Assembly (NCBI GenBank): GCA_934255105.1
Contig: CAKQNH010000275.1
Location: 1-6,497, forward strand
Length of the DNA stretch: 6,497 bases
Origin: an uncultured Pirellulaceae bacterium
GTDB taxonomy: Bacteria > Planctomycetota > Planctomycetia > Pirellulales > Pirellulaceae
Direction of reading: 5' to 3'
Made by a program: the position numbers and the translations under genes. Each line of letters opens with the position of its first letter. The first letter of the stretch is position 1. The notes beneath the pieces were generated by a model, which worked only from the letters and a program-made list of their open reading frames with translations, was not told where the DNA came from and did no database searches. This document shows positions 5,907-6,497 of the stretch, one piece after another.

Positions 5907-6497
5907 ATGGTATTTAAGACTGTTTTAACAGTGCTCTCGATGCTGGTGGCAAGCAGCTTTGCCTCCGCCCATGACACCTGGGTCGAAGCTGGACCACTCA
6001 GCGTACGCCAGGGGGAATATGTCTATGTAAATCTCATGCTCGGCAATCATGGTAACCAGCATCGAGATTTCCGCTTAGCTAGCAAGATTACCCTAGCTCC
6101 GTGCAGCTTGCAGGTGCTGGGTCCAGACGGGCAGCCGCACGATCTTAAGCCCTCGATCATCGATATGGGGAGTGCCGAAAAGGAGGGCTTTTGGACTGCG
6201 CGTTTTGAACCTCACGCCGGCGGCTTATACGAAGTCATCCACACGCTTGATACGCTACATGGAACTACGCGTGCCGTTAAGAGTGCCAAAACATACTTCG
6301 TCGTAGAGTCGGGGGCGGAACAACGCCAAGCCATGCTTGCACTACCTGCCGCGCTCGGCCATGGTCTAGAACTGGTACTGCACACAAACACAATAAACCT
6401 GGCAGCCGGGTCTGAAGTGCGCTTGCAAGTTCTGCGTTCTGGCCAACCGCTGCCCGCAGCCCATGTGGCCTGTGTTCCGCGAGGGACCGAATTAAAC
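5907..6497 (+). CDS. DUF4198 family exported protein, 3' end missing
   Basis: The frame is open for 197 codons to the window edge with no stop, so the gene is truncated by the window. Residues 1-21 form a typical signal peptide (MVFKTVLTVLSMLVASSFASA), cut before HDTWVE, which gives a mature protein starting with His22. The HDxW start followed by a beta-rich domain (VRQGEYVYVNLMLGNHGN, 33-50; HRDFRLASK, 52-60) and a second part ending GQPLPAAHVACVPRGTEL (179-196) match my knowledge of DUF4198 proteins. That family is related to periplasmic parts of nickel/cobalt uptake systems; the ligand here is unknown. Histidines are frequent (22, 48, 52, 78, 103, 112, 118, 152, 159, 186). The gene begins 83 bases after the DUF1559 stop with no terminator seen between them, so co-transcription is likely. 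A carboxypeptidase-regulatory-like exported protein is the main alternative. Confidence 0.82.
   Translation, partial: MVFKTVLTVLSMLVASSFASAHDTWVEAGPLSVRQGEYVYVNLMLGNHGNQHRDFRLASKITLAPCSLQVLGPDGQPHDLKPSIIDMGSAEKEGFWTARFEPHAGGLYEVIHTLDTLHGTTRAVKSAKTYFVVESGAEQRQAMLALPAALGHGLELVLHTNTINLAAGSEVRLQVLRSGQPLPAAHVACVPRGTELN

Overview
The window most likely comes from a planctomycete (Planctomycetota, Pirellulaceae-like). The evidence is a DUF1559 pseudopilin-like protein with a prepilin N-terminus and a perfect C-terminal H-X9-DG motif, and a very large exported PQQ-type beta-propeller protein carrying a methyltransferase-like insert. Both are hallmarks of that phylum. Base composition looks mid-50s % GC by eye. 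All four supported genes are on the + strand, and no RNA gene, insertion sequence or CRISPR array was seen.

Layout. Bases 1-292 hold no gene but contain three short perfect inverted repeats, one of which (48-73) looks like an intrinsic terminator for a gene left of the window. Bases 293-3481 encode the 1062-residue exported beta-propeller protein. A 124-base gap (3482-3605) follows, with a hairpin over the stop codon, a good sigma70-like promoter (TTGAGA-17-TAGAAT) and an 8-base perfect inverted repeat whose right arm covers the -10 box. Bases 3606-4370 encode a secreted protein of 254 residues with 19 cysteines. A 334-base gap without a convincing gene (4371-4704) holds two perfect 12-base palindromes 42 bases apart. 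Bases 4705-5823 encode the DUF1559 protein. From 5907 to the window end runs an incomplete DUF4198-type exported protein.

How they may work together. All four products carry export signals, so the window encodes cell-envelope or periplasmic functions. The last three genes form a plausible unit: a cysteine-rich secreted protein, a pseudopilin-like protein and a DUF4198 protein (a family linked to nickel/cobalt uptake components) whose predicted mature N-terminus is histidine. A role in handling a thiophilic or transition metal at the envelope is a reasonable hypothesis, but it rests on composition and context only. The propeller gene appears to be a separate transcription unit, because a promoter lies between it and the cysteine-rich gene.
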